In this document: piece after piece, positions 7,788 through 16,288 of the stretch
How the letters are laid out: each line of letters begins with the position of its first letter
How positions within the stretch are numbered: the first letter of the stretch is position 1
DNA from: Saprospiraceae bacterium
GTDB lineage: Bacteria > Bacteroidota > Bacteroidia > Chitinophagales > Saprospiraceae
Reading direction: 5' to 3'
Length of the DNA: 50,641 nt
Assembly: GCA_021739645.1 (NCBI GenBank)
Contig: JAIPBL010000046.1
Coordinates: 1 to 50,641, forward strand
Position numbers and translations under genes: made by a program
Notes under the pieces: model-generated
The model's input: the letters and a program-made list of their open reading frames with translations, nothing else
What the model was told of the DNA's origin: nothing
Database searches by the model: none

Positions 7788-8900
7788 TTAAAAATACCGA
7801 ATATGCACCGCCTTTTCTACTTGTTGGTTGAAATCGTAGCCAAGCATTAGCTCAAAAGAGCCGCTGGTGGCCGATTTGAGTTTGCCGATTGGGTAGTCGT
7901 AAGACATGCCAATGCGGAGGCCGTTGTGGAAGTGGAGCGTCGTCCAAAGGTCAAAAGAATCAGGGCTGCTCTGCTTTGGGCCTTGGGTGTTGAAGGCAGC
8001 GAAGGCCGAGCGGAAGGATAGGCCCAGCCACAGTTTTTTCTGGAAAAACAACGAGGCATCCAGGTCGAAACTGGCTGGGGCGCCAATTTCCCGAACCAGG
8101 TTGCCCTGTCGGAAAAAATTATTGAAAAGCCCGACACTTTTCAGCAAAAAGGAAGGCCGGAAAACGAGGTTGTCGCCGTTGAGCGGAATGGCGCCACCTG
8201 TGGTCAGGTAGAAATGCCGTTGCACCCTCGCCCATTTCCGTATTTCGTCCCGTTCGGCGGCAGAGACCTGGCGGAGCGGGAAGTTGGCGAGGTGGGGCAT
8301 GGAGGCACCAGCGTAAAAATGTGGGGTATAAAAAAACAGTCCTGCCCCAAAATCAGGCAAAAAAAGGCTGGGTGTCAAGGTGCCAAAAGCGTTGTCAAGT
8401 TCCTGTGGCTGCTGGAATTCCAGCTTGTTCCAATCAGCCTTCCAGTTCATCACTCCGGCTTGAAGACCGATGGAAAGCGTGCCTTTTCCAAAGTTTATCC
8501 GATAGGCATAAATCCCGTTCAGGTAAGTCGTTTTACGAGCGCCAGCACTGGCGTTTACGACATTGAGGCCGAGGCCCACCCGCTTGTTGAGGGTGCTGTG
8601 GATGGAAAAAGTCTGCGTCAAGGGCCGGCCCTGCCAGCCTGTTTTGTCGCCAAGAGCCGCCCATTGGTCACGGTACACAGCCACCGCCGACAGGTATTCT
8701 TTGCTGCCTGCATAGCCGGGATTGTACACTAGCGTGTTGAACATATAGTGGGTAAACTGCGGCTCCTGCTGTGCGTAAGTACGAGACTGGAACAGAAAAA
8801 CCAACAGCATCACTCCCAGCAATTTACCAATCCGGCCAGCCACTGGTGGGTACAGCGGCAGCAAATTACCGAAAAAGGAAAATTTTCTGATTGGCTTCAT
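7788..8900 (-). CDS. PorP/SprF family type IX secretion membrane protein
   Basis: 370 aa with an N-terminal signal (hydrophobic about 27-42, cleavage near TYAQQ). The mature start has the PorP/SprF hallmark EPQFTHYMFNTLVYNPGYAG. The remainder is a predicted outer-membrane beta-barrel with alternating aromatic strands and a terminal aromatic (HIRYF). In Bacteroidota, PorP/SprF paralogues act with the type IX secretion system, and individual copies help secrete or attach particular cargo such as adhesins. This copy is not next to a giant adhesin gene; its nearest neighbours are an rRNA methyltransferase and a PhoD phosphatase. It is consistent with the type IX sorting tails on proteins encoded at 12441, 15469, 16289 and 21470. 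Confidence 0.88.
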   Translation of the reverse strand: MKPIRKFSFFGNLLPLYPPVAGRIGKLLGVMLLVFLFQSRTYAQQEPQFTHYMFNTLVYNPGYAGSKEYLSAVAVYRDQWAALGDKTGWQGRPLTQTFSIHSTLNKRVGLGLNVVNASAGARKTTYLNGIYAYRINFGKGTLSIGLQAGVMNWKADWNKLEFQQPQELDNAFGTLTPSLFLPDFGAGLFFYTPHFYAGASMPHLANFPLRQVSAAERDEIRKWARVQRHFYLTTGGAIPLNGDNLVFRPSFLLKSVGLFNNFFRQGNLVREIGAPASFDLDASLFFQKKLWLGLSFRSAFAAFNTQGPKQSSPDSFDLWTTLHFHNGLRIGMSYDYPIGKLKSATSGSFELMLGYDFNQQVEKAVHIRYF

Positions 8901-9193
8901 TCAGCGGTCAGCATTTTGGAGGAATACGTTGGGTTCTCGCTTGTTACCTAGTTAGTGAGGGGAAATCTGTGCCGATATTTCGCAGCAGGGAATTAAGAAA
9001 TGATGGATGGCCATTCCTCTATCCGAATTCAAAGTTGCCTTTGGCAAAAATGATGCCTTGCCGCCGCAATAGTTGTCAACTGCAAATAAGAAAGCTGGAA
9101 TGCCGCCAAAAATGAATTGAGCGTTAATTTTCGGAACACAGCAGTTGAACAACAAGCAATTCCAACTTCATCTCCTATTTTTACCAAAAAAAA
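8901..9193. other. Divergent intergenic region without a gene
   Basis: 293 nt between the porP-like and phoD-like genes. I see no convincing ORF, tRNA or hairpin. A TTGCCTTTGGC word near 9034 and T-rich stretch just before the phoD start (CTATTTTTACC) may be promoter parts, but spacing does not fit well. Confidence 0.5.
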
Positions 9194-10519
9194 ATGATGA
9201 ATCAAATACGACATACCTCCTTACTTCTGATTTTTAGCCTTGCTGTTTTTCAAGTCCTTGCACAAAAAAACTTTCTCCAATCAGGCCCCATGCTCGGCTA
9301 CACGGACATGTTCGAGACCATGATTTGGGCACAAACGACGACCGAGGCGAAGGTGCAAGTGGCCTACTGGCCAAAAGGCAAGCCCACCGAAAGGCACCTG
9401 ACGAAAGTTTACAAAACACAAAAAGAGGACGGGTTCACTGCCCATTTAATCGCAGACGAGGTGCAGCCCGGCAATTGGTATGGGTATGAGCTACGCATCA
9501 ACGACTTCCCGATAAAGCTGGATTATCCGACCGAATTCCAGACGCAAACACTTTGGCAATGGCGCTCCGACCCGCCTAGTTTCCGGTTGGCAGTAGGCAG
9601 TTGCGCCTATGTGAACGAGGAAGCTTACGACCGCCCCGGCACCCCTTATGGCGGTGATTATCAGATATTTACCTCCATCCATCGGCAGCGGCCAGACCTC
9701 ATGCTCTGGCTCGGCGACAATACCTACTTGCGGGAACCGGACTGGAACACCCGTACCGGCTTTCTGCATCGAAATACCCATACCCGCTCGCTGCCAGAAA
9801 TGCAGGCACTGCTCGCCAGCACGCACCATTACGCCATCTGGGACGACCACGACTACGGCCCCAACGACAGTGACCGTAGCTTCATCCACAAAGAAATGTC
9901 AACTGAAATCTTCAAGCTGTTTTGGGGAAACCCCACCTACGGCCTGCCCAACCAGGGGGGCATCACCAGCTTTTTCCAGTGGGCCGACGTGGACTTTTTC
10001 TTGCTCGACGACCGCTACTTCCGCACGCCGAACAACCGAAAATCGGGTAAAAAAACACTGCTGGGCGAGGTTCAAATGGAGTGGCTAATTGATGCGCTGA
10101 GCAAGAGCAACGCCCCTTTCAAAATAATTGCTGTGGGTGGGCAGGTGTTGACCACCTTCGTTGGGCACGAAACCTACGCCAATATTTGCCCGGAGGAACG
10201 GCTGGAATTGCTCCGCAAAATTGAGGAAGAAGGCATCAAAAACGTCGTTTTCCTGAGTGGTGACCGCCACCACACGGAGTTGAGTACGGTAAAAAATGGG
10301 GCAGGCAACATGATGTACGACCTCACTGTTTCGCCGCTGACTTCTGGCGTACACACCGGAGAAGAACGAAACCAACTCCGGGTGGATGGCACCTTGGTGC
10401 AGCAGAAAAACTTCGCAATCCTGGAATTCTCCGGTCCAAAGCAGGCAAGGGTTATGAAAATCAATATTTACGACTCCAACGGGAAGCAACTTTGGACACA
10501 AAGCCTTGTATCTGAATGA
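9194..10519 (+). CDS. Secreted PhoD-like alkaline phosphatase/phosphodiesterase
   Basis: 441 aa with a signal peptide (about residues 1-24, cleavage near VLAQK). A short Fn3-like N-terminal domain leads into the PhoD metallophosphatase domain. Visible metal and active-site motifs are LAVGSCAYVNEEAY (PhoD 'GSC'), LMLWLGDNTYL (GDN), IWDDHDYGPND (W-DDHDYG-ND) and FLSGDRHHTEL (SGD-H). These are the conserved Asp/Asn/His ligands of the Ca/Fe centre. Family enzymes hydrolyse phosphomonoesters or phosphodiesters, including teichoic-acid or phospholipid-derived ones, in the periplasm or outside. No type IX sorting tail is evident; the C-terminus is a short beta strand domain. Upstream is a 293-nt gap divergent from porP. 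Confidence 0.9.
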   Translation: MMNQIRHTSLLLIFSLAVFQVLAQKNFLQSGPMLGYTDMFETMIWAQTTTEAKVQVAYWPKGKPTERHLTKVYKTQKEDGFTAHLIADEVQPGNWYGYELRINDFPIKLDYPTEFQTQTLWQWRSDPPSFRLAVGSCAYVNEEAYDRPGTPYGGDYQIFTSIHRQRPDLMLWLGDNTYLREPDWNTRTGFLHRNTHTRSLPEMQALLASTHHYAIWDDHDYGPNDSDRSFIHKEMSTEIFKLFWGNPTYGLPNQGGITSFFQWADVDFFLLDDRYFRTPNNRKSGKKTLLGEVQMEWLIDALSKSNAPFKIIAVGGQVLTTFVGHETYANICPEERLELLRKIEEEGIKNVVFLSGDRHHTELSTVKNGAGNMMYDLTVSPLTSGVHTGEERNQLRVDGTLVQQKNFAILEFSGPKQARVMKINIYDSNGKQLWTQSLVSE

Positions 10520-10652
10520 AACAATGCCGTATCCAACCGCAACCAAAAAAGAACTCCCGTACCTTCTTGCAAGGCCGGGAGCACAGAACTTATAAAAACA
10601 GCAGGATAATTCCATGCAAGGATGCATGGCAATGAGAAATGACTTTTTAGTT

Positions 10653-10731
10653 GGCAGTTCGTCAGTTGGCAGTTGGCAGTCAGGGCCGTGGTAGCAGTCC
10701 CTGAATGCAAACTGCCAACTGACGAACTGCC
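10653..10731. repeat. 22-bp-arm inverted repeat of the CAGTTGGCAGT family
   Basis: The left arm at 10653-10674 and right arm at 10710-10731 are perfect 22-nt complements (ggcagttcgtcagttggcag and its complement). A further inner pairing runs around CAGGG/CCCTG. It sits between the convergent phoD-like and S24 genes and would form a strong hairpin in either transcript, so it may terminate both. The same words occur at 327-432. Confidence 0.7.
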
Positions 10732-10791
10732 CGTCCTTGTTCAAACAAGTTTGTTTGAAAACAAACCCCTTCAAACGGCCAGATTTTTCCC

Positions 10792-11523
10792 TTAAAAATC
10801 ACTGATTTTTCGCACGACCTTGTACAGCCGTGAGTGCACGTTTACCTCTTCGATGAAGGGGTCGTGCTCCAAGTGATTGGCGGAGATGAGCTTGAGGTGA
10901 GTGATGCGCCCACCATGATAAATCCGCTGGACATGCTTGACCCACATGGAGCCATTGTTCTTCACTGCGTAGATTTCATTGTCCTTCAATTGGTCCAGCC
11001 GCTCTACTTCCCGGCAAACGACGATGTCGTTGTCCATGATAACTGGCTCCATGGAGTTACCGTTGATTTGGAAGGCAACGAGGCCGCCGCCCTGCAAACC
11101 TGGCAAGGAAAACCAAGCACTTTCCTCCGTTGCAAAGCTACTCGTATCCACGGAACTACCAGCAAAAGCTGCCACTGTGGTGAATAGGATGTTCCCTTTG
11201 GCGGTAATAAACCCGGTCTCAGTGGTGCGCTTGGGCAGGTCAACACCGAAAGGCGTGCCAGTGCCGTCGAGCAGGAAGTCTTCATTGACGCCGTAGTCCC
11301 GGCAGAATTTTCGGGCTTGGGAGTAGCTGATGACCCGTTTGTCATCGCCAGTGAGGAAGGCACGGATGATGTGGCCGTAGCCCTTGTTCCCAAGAATCTT
11401 TTCGGCTACGTCTCCGATGCCCTTTCCGCTGCGGTCGTTCTTGACGATGGCACCACGGTCTTCGAGCATTTGAAAGACCCGGATAAAGCGGTCATTGAGT
11501 TCGAGGCGGTCTTCTCCTATCAT
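10792..11523 (-). CDS. LexA/cI-like transcriptional regulator with S24 peptidase domain
   Basis: 243 aa. The N-terminal about 75 residues look like a helix-turn-helix DNA-binding region (HIIRAFLTGDDKRVISYSQA followed by a DYGVNEDFLLDGTG segment, where the last part resembles the XRE-type 'vs.~~WLL.G.G' end). The C-terminal half is an S24/LexA peptidase-like beta domain with the nucleophilic Ser in INGNSMEPVIMDND and the general-base Lys in SMWVKHVQRI. Such proteins repress DNA-damage or prophage genes and inactivate themselves on RecA activation, or act as repressors without cleavage. An Ala-Gly-type cleavage site is plausible in VAAFAGSSV (residues 116-124). No prophage genes surround it, so it may be a host stress regulator. 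Confidence 0.75.
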   Translation of the reverse strand: MIGEDRLELNDRFIRVFQMLEDRGAIVKNDRSGKGIGDVAEKILGNKGYGHIIRAFLTGDDKRVISYSQARKFCRDYGVNEDFLLDGTGTPFGVDLPKRTTETGFITAKGNILFTTVAAFAGSSVDTSSFATEESAWFSLPGLQGGGLVAFQINGNSMEPVIMDNDIVVCREVERLDQLKDNEIYAVKNNGSMWVKHVQRIYHGGRITHLKLISANHLEHDPFIEEVNVHSRLYKVVRKISDF

Positions 11524-11627
11524 GGCTTTCTAATTTTGAAGTTGAAACAATTAATCATTGATACAAAGGCAAAATTAAAACAATTTATTTTATCTCAAAA
11601 CTTTTGTTTAAATATTTTGATTCTTTT

Positions 11628-12185
11628 TTAAAAAATTTTGCCCTCAATCCAATCCGCTTTCAACAGGCCGAAAACTTCCACATCATGGAAGCTGCCGTAC
11701 ATCTGGAGTGCTTTTCGGAGAATCCCTTCAGGGCTAAACCCAAGTCGAAGTGGCACTGCCCGACTCTTCTCGTTGGCTGGCAGTACCAGTATTTCCAACC
11801 GGTTCATGTTCTTTTTTTTGAACAAAAACTCAATGAATGCTGCGCAAGCGAGGGTCATGATGCCCTGTCCTTGGAGGTCTTCCCGAAGCCAGTAGCCGAT
11901 TTCGCAGCGTCGGTGGTCTTTGTTGAAATGCACCACGCCCAGCGAGCCTGCCAGTTGCCCATTTAGCATAATAAAAGTAGTGAGGCGGCTGCCATCACTG
12001 TTTTGTTGCATACTTTCTTTGATAAACGTTTTTGTGTCGCTCAAAGAACGGGTTTCATCCACCCAAGGCAACCACTGCCGGAGATAGGCCCTGTTTTCCT
12101 CAATAGCCTGAAAAACGGCATTAGCCAATTCGTGTCGGGCGAGGTGGAGGCTCAGGCTGTCGTTTATTTGGATAAATGGCTTCAT
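11628..12185 (-). CDS. GNAT family N-acetyltransferase, RimJ/RimL-like
   Basis: 185 aa, cytoplasmic. The acetyl-CoA-binding motif A is seen as YWLREDLQGQGIMTLACAAF (R/Q-x-x-G-x-G/A form), preceded by the beta-bulge region AGSLGVVHFN. The N-terminal segment YLRQWLPWVDETRS is typical of the RimJ/RimL/YdaF subgroup, which acetylates ribosomal-protein N-termini or small amines. The actual substrate cannot be read from sequence. Transcribed in the same direction as, and downstream of nothing obvious; the S24 gene lies 104 nt beyond its 3' end. The C-terminal residues (ADWIEGKIF) run into an A/T-rich stretch. Confidence 0.85.
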   Translation of the reverse strand: MKPFIQINDSLSLHLARHELANAVFQAIEENRAYLRQWLPWVDETRSLSDTKTFIKESMQQNSDGSRLTTFIMLNGQLAGSLGVVHFNKDHRRCEIGYWLREDLQGQGIMTLACAAFIEFLFKKKNMNRLEILVLPANEKSRAVPLRLGFSPEGILRKALQMYGSFHDVEVFGLLKADWIEGKIF

Positions 12186-12306
12186 CTGAGATAAATATTT
12201 GAAAAATTTGAAGCAAAAAAATGACCGCTAATCTACAAATACACCTTTTCCATGCTTAAAATTTGAGAATTAAGGGGATTTTAAGGTACAAAATTGCACC
12301 ACATTA

Positions 12307-12314
12307 TACCTTTG
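12307..12314 (+). promoter_or_regulatory. Candidate -7 promoter element for the haloperoxidase-like gene
   Basis: TACCTTTG, an exact TAnnTTTG, about 127 nt upstream of the ATG at 12441. A TTG lies only 10 nt upstream, too close to be a good -33 box, so support is partial. The rest of the 255-nt gap (12186-12440) shows no gene. Confidence 0.35.
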
Positions 12315-12440
12315 CCCGTACCACTTTCCGAAAGCCTTTCATTCGCCAGCCTTGTTTCATACTACAACCACTAAGAATTCAACACGTAGGTCGTTATAGT
12401 TTAATGAACATGTCAGATTACTGGCATTTAAATCCTTTTT

Positions 12441-15383
12441 ATGAAATTTAGAATCATTACATCCGCATTCCTGCTTCTGGCCAGCTTCGGAGTAGCACAA
12501 TCCCAGCACTCCGTAGCGAAGCAGTGGAACGAAAAACTCCTAAAAGCCATCCAAGGCGACTTCGGCCGGCCTACCGTTCATGCCCGGAACCTCTTTCATA
12601 CCTCGGTTGCGATGTACGATGCCTGGGCGGCTTATGACACCATCGCCACACCTTATTTATTAGGTAAAACAGTGGGAGACTTCACCTGCCCATTTGATGG
12701 AATTCCGGTGCCCGCTGATATTCAAGCCGCCCGCGATATGGCCGTTAGCTATGCGGCCTACCGGGTCATCAAGCACAGGTTCCAGAATTCACCTGGCAAC
12801 AACAACCCAGCCTATTTCACCTCTCTGCAATTGGATTTCAAGATGCTTGAATTGGGCTACGACATCAACAACACTTCGACTGATTATTCGAACGGCGACC
12901 CAGCAGCACTGGGCAATTATATTGCGAGCCAAGTTATAGGCTTCGGCTTTCAGGATGGTGCCAACGAACCGTTCAACTATGCCAACTTATATTACCAACC
13001 CGTAAACCCACCACTGGTAACCAATAACCTTGGCAACCCCGACCTACTTGATTTCAACCGCTGGCAGCCGCTTACACTTGACATATTTATTGACCAAAAC
13101 GGAATTCCAATTCCGTACAATACCCCACCCGCATTGTCGCCAGAATGGGGAGAAGTGGTGCCTTTTTCGATGGACGCCGACGATATGATCGTAAAACAAC
13201 GGGATGGCCATGACTGGAAAATTTACCATGACCCCGGTGCGCCTCCTCACCTCGACATCAACGATTCGCTGTCCTCAGCGGAATACAAATGGAATTTCGA
13301 ACTGGTATCCGCCTGGTCAAGCCACCTTACACCGGACGACAATGTTGTCTGGGACATCTCACCAGGGTCCATTGGCAACATCCAAAACTACCCGACCAAT
13401 TTTGACGAATACCAAACTTTCTATGATTTCCAAAACGGCGGTTCGCCCAACCCTGGCTATGCCATGAACCCAAAAACTGGCCAACCCTACGACCCGCAGT
13501 ACGTCACACTTGGTGACTACGCCCGGGTACTGGCCGAGTTTTGGGCTGATGGCCCGAACTCAAACACCCCTCCCGGCCATTGGAACGAAATACTGAACTA
13601 CGTGACCAGTCGCCCCGATTTTGTGAGAAAGTTCCGTGGAGTAGGAGAGGAAATGGATCCGTTAAAATTTGACGTGATGGCTTATTTCATGCTGAATGGT
13701 GCGCTGCACGATGCAGCAGTTACGGCTTGGGGCATCAAGGGATTTTACGATGGCATCCGCCCAATCTCGGCCATTCGGGGCATGGCCGAAAAAGGCCAGA
13801 GCAGTGACCCCAACCTGCCCAACTACAACCCACTGGGCTTGCAACTCGTACCCGGCCTCATTGAAATGGTGGAGATGGGCGACCCCCTCGCTGGCATGAG
13901 CAACGAGTATGTGGGTGAAGTGAAAATTTTGGCATGGCGCGGCCCCGATTACATTGGTGACCCCGCTACCACTGATGCCGGAGTGGATTGGATATTGGCA
14001 AAAAACTGGTGGCCCTACCAGCGCCCGACCTTCGTTTCCCCACCATTTCAGGGGTATATTTCTGGCCACTCCACTTACTCCCGCACAGCAGCTGAAGTAA
14101 TGACCGCACTCACTGGCGACCCGTATTTCCCTGGCGGAATGGGCGAATTCCAGTGCCCAAAGAACGAGTTCCTTGTTTTCGAAGATGGCCCAAGCCAAAG
14201 CCTAACACTCCAGTGGGCTACCTACCGTGACGCCTCCGACCAGTGCAGCCTCTCCCGTATCTGGGGCGGTATCCACCCACCTTTCGACGATATTCCAGGC
14301 CGATTGATTGGGATGGAAATTGCCGCCAAAGCGGTGCCCTTTGCCGAATCTTTCTTCTTCAAGGACGAAGACGGTGATGGTTTTCTCAACTATGTGGACT
14401 GCAATGACCATGACGCATCCATCAACCCAGATGCCACCGAAATCTGCGATGGGGTGGACAACGAATGCAACGGCTTGGTTGATGATGGACTGGTTTTTAT
14501 CTACTACTACCTGGACAGCGATGGGGACGGGTTTGGTGATGCCACCTCCCTTTTAAGCTCCTGCGCGGCAAGCACCCCAACCGATTATGTGACTGACAAC
14601 ACCGATTGCGACGACACCAATGCCGCCATCAACCCTGCCACCGCCGAAATCTGCGACGGCATCGACAACGACTGCACTGGCCTTGCTGATGATGGCCTGG
14701 TATTTTATCCTTACTTCCTCGATAATGACAACGATGGCTATGGTGACACAGCTACTTATGTCATCGTTTGTGAGGCAACGCCGCCAACTGGTTACGCAAT
14801 TCTCAACGGTGACTGTGACGAAAACAATGCCGCCATCAACCCAGGTGCAGCTGAGGTCTGCGACAATATTGATAACGACTGTGATGGGCTATTAAACAAT
14901 GGCCTCCTATTATTTCCATATTTTTTAGATAGCGACGGCGACGGATTTGGTGATGTGAATAATACAACTACCATAGTGACATGTGAAACATCGCCACCGA
15001 GCGGTTATGTAACAAACAATGGGGATTGCGACGACACAAACGCCGCCGTAAATCCAGACGCCACTGAAATCATGGACGGCATTGACAACGACTGCGACGG
15101 TGAGGTGGACGAGGTAAGTGCGACCACTGATGTTGCGAAGAAAAACTGGAAACTCTTTCCGAACCCGACTACTGGGAGCCTGAACATTCAGTTTGAATTC
15201 GTTGGCCAACTCAATGTCCAGATATTCCGCACCGATGGGGGCCGCCAACTTTCTCAAACCCTCGACTTCACCGGAGGCACAGCCAATCTAAGCATTGCTG
15301 ACATGCCACAAGGTGTGTACCTGCTGATGGCAACCGACGCACAGGGCAACCGCCGAATCATGGAGCGGGTGGTGAAGATGTAA
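12441..15383 (+). CDS. Secreted vanadium haloperoxidase-like protein with MopE-type repeats and type IX sorting tail
   Basis: 980 aa with a signal peptide (about 1-20, VAQSQ). Residues about 25-630 form a PAP2/vanadium-dependent haloperoxidase domain. All three vanadate/phosphate-binding signatures are visible: K-x6-R-P in KGFYDGIRP (about 433-441), SGH in YISGHSTYSR (about 540), and S-R-x5-H in SRIWGGIH (about 605-612). Four repeats of about 60 residues follow (about 640-890). They carry DxDGDGFGD calcium-type loops and CDGIDNDCDG motifs, the Cu-binding_MopE/'putative metal-binding' repeat. The tail (WKLFPNPTTGSLNIQFEF to the end) is a type IX C-terminal sorting domain, so the enzyme should be exported to the surface or medium. 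Activity (halogenation versus acid phosphatase) is not decidable here. Confidence 0.9.
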   Translation: MKFRIITSAFLLLASFGVAQSQHSVAKQWNEKLLKAIQGDFGRPTVHARNLFHTSVAMYDAWAAYDTIATPYLLGKTVGDFTCPFDGIPVPADIQAARDMAVSYAAYRVIKHRFQNSPGNNNPAYFTSLQLDFKMLELGYDINNTSTDYSNGDPAALGNYIASQVIGFGFQDGANEPFNYANLYYQPVNPPLVTNNLGNPDLLDFNRWQPLTLDIFIDQNGIPIPYNTPPALSPEWGEVVPFSMDADDMIVKQRDGHDWKIYHDPGAPPHLDINDSLSSAEYKWNFELVSAWSSHLTPDDNVVWDISPGSIGNIQNYPTNFDEYQTFYDFQNGGSPNPGYAMNPKTGQPYDPQYVTLGDYARVLAEFWADGPNSNTPPGHWNEILNYVTSRPDFVRKFRGVGEEMDPLKFDVMAYFMLNGALHDAAVTAWGIKGFYDGIRPISAIRGMAEKGQSSDPNLPNYNPLGLQLVPGLIEMVEMGDPLAGMSNEYVGEVKILAWRGPDYIGDPATTDAGVDWILAKNWWPYQRPTFVSPPFQGYISGHSTYSRTAAEVMTALTGDPYFPGGMGEFQCPKNEFLVFEDGPSQSLTLQWATYRDASDQCSLSRIWGGIHPPFDDIPGRLIGMEIAAKAVPFAESFFFKDEDGDGFLNYVDCNDHDASINPDATEICDGVDNECNGLVDDGLVFIYYYLDSDGDGFGDATSLLSSCAASTPTDYVTDNTDCDDTNAAINPATAEICDGIDNDCTGLADDGLVFYPYFLDNDNDGYGDTATYVIVCEATPPTGYAILNGDCDENNAAINPGAAEVCDNIDNDCDGLLNNGLLLFPYFLDSDGDGFGDVNNTTTIVTCETSPPSGYVTNNGDCDDTNAAVNPDATEIMDGIDNDCDGEVDEVSATTDVAKKNWKLFPNPTTGSLNIQFEFVGQLNVQIFRTDGGRQLSQTLDFTGGTANLSIADMPQGVYLLMATDAQGNRRIMERVVKM

Positions 15384-15407
15384 CCCTTAGCTTCGCAATT
15401 TTGAGCA

Positions 15408-15448
15408 TAAAAAAACGGGAGGTGGCAATTACCGCTTCCCGTTTTTAT
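15408..15448. terminator. Bidirectional intrinsic terminator
   Basis: AAAAAAACGGGAGGTGGC, a short AATTA loop, then CCGCTTCCCGTTTTT: a GC-rich stem flanked by A and T runs, between the convergent haloperoxidase-like gene and the gene at 15469-16230. It would work on both strands. Confidence 0.85.
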
Positions 15449-15468
15449 TTGAATTCATTGCTTTTTTC

Positions 15469-16230
15469 CTACCCAACTTTCACCAACCTTACCACAGTAT
15501 CTATTTTGCCCGCCGTAAGGTGTAGGATATAGACACCTGAACCCCACAGTTTTATATCAACCTTGGCGGGTGTGTAATAGCCAAAATCGGGATAGTTCTG
15601 CGCAAAGACCAACCTGCCTGCAGCATCGTAAACTACCAGTTTTAATTCGGTTGGCTGAGCCCAGAATGTTTGGTTAGCCTTAACAGTGACAATACCAGTG
15701 GCCAATGTAGGCATCACAATTAGCCTATCCTTCTCGTCTGGTGAAAATACTCCTACCGAAGTCAAATCGCCGCAGTTGGCAATATTGGGAAAATCGTCAA
15801 GCGAAACCTCCGAGACGCCGGGAGCAATGGCGCCCTTCACCAAGCCATTTTCGATGGCCAAAAAAGAAACAGCGCATTCTGACAAGGCGAGGGTATCGCC
15901 AGTTTTATATGCTGCGATGATGTATTCCTTGTCAACGCTCAAGTAGGCACTAGCAAAAAGCACACAATTCGCCCCATTTCCGTCCTCGATAAATAGGGAA
16001 TGGCCAATCATGTTTTCGCCCGAATAGGTTTGGCTTACAAACACTTGCAAGCCGTTGCCCAAGTTGGCAGTAACTTTTACCCGGTAAACGGACAGATAGT
16101 CCAACACTTGTCCATTGTTCTGATAGGTGATTGCTTCGCAAAAAGTCGGGATAAAATCGCAATCACAAGCTTGGGCTTTTTGTGAAAAGCCAAAGAGCAG
16201 AAGGAAGGCGGTGGTAACGATTGTTTTCAT
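15469..16230 (-). CDS. Secreted protein with type IX sorting tail, unknown function
   Basis: 253 aa. Signal peptide about 1-21 (cleavage near KAQAC). The mature N-terminus begins with a Cys-rich segment (CDCDFIPTFCEAI) reminiscent of small secreted disulphide domains, in some ways like the CDC start of NTR/TIMP-like proteins: it is followed by VYRVKVTANLGNGLQVFVSQTY, an OB-fold-like beta run, then NCVLFASAYLSVDKEYIIAAY. This resembles Bacteroidota proteins of TIMP-like layout, but I would not assign function. The last about 80 residues (VMPTLATGIVTVKANQTFW to VVRLVKVG) match a type IX sorting domain. Convergent with the haloperoxidase gene; 58 nt downstream of the copper monooxygenase-like gene, so both may be one transcript. 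Confidence 0.7.
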   Translation of the reverse strand: MKTIVTTAFLLLFGFSQKAQACDCDFIPTFCEAITYQNNGQVLDYLSVYRVKVTANLGNGLQVFVSQTYSGENMIGHSLFIEDGNGANCVLFASAYLSVDKEYIIAAYKTGDTLALSECAVSFLAIENGLVKGAIAPGVSEVSLDDFPNIANCGDLTSVGVFSPDEKDRLIVMPTLATGIVTVKANQTFWAQPTELKLVVYDAAGRLVFAQNYPDFGYYTPAKVDIKLWGSGVYILHLTAGKIDTVVRLVKVG

Positions 16231-16288
16231 AAAAATTCATTTGCCTCATAGACAGCAGGATGGCTGGATAAAGTTGGGTCAAATTGTT

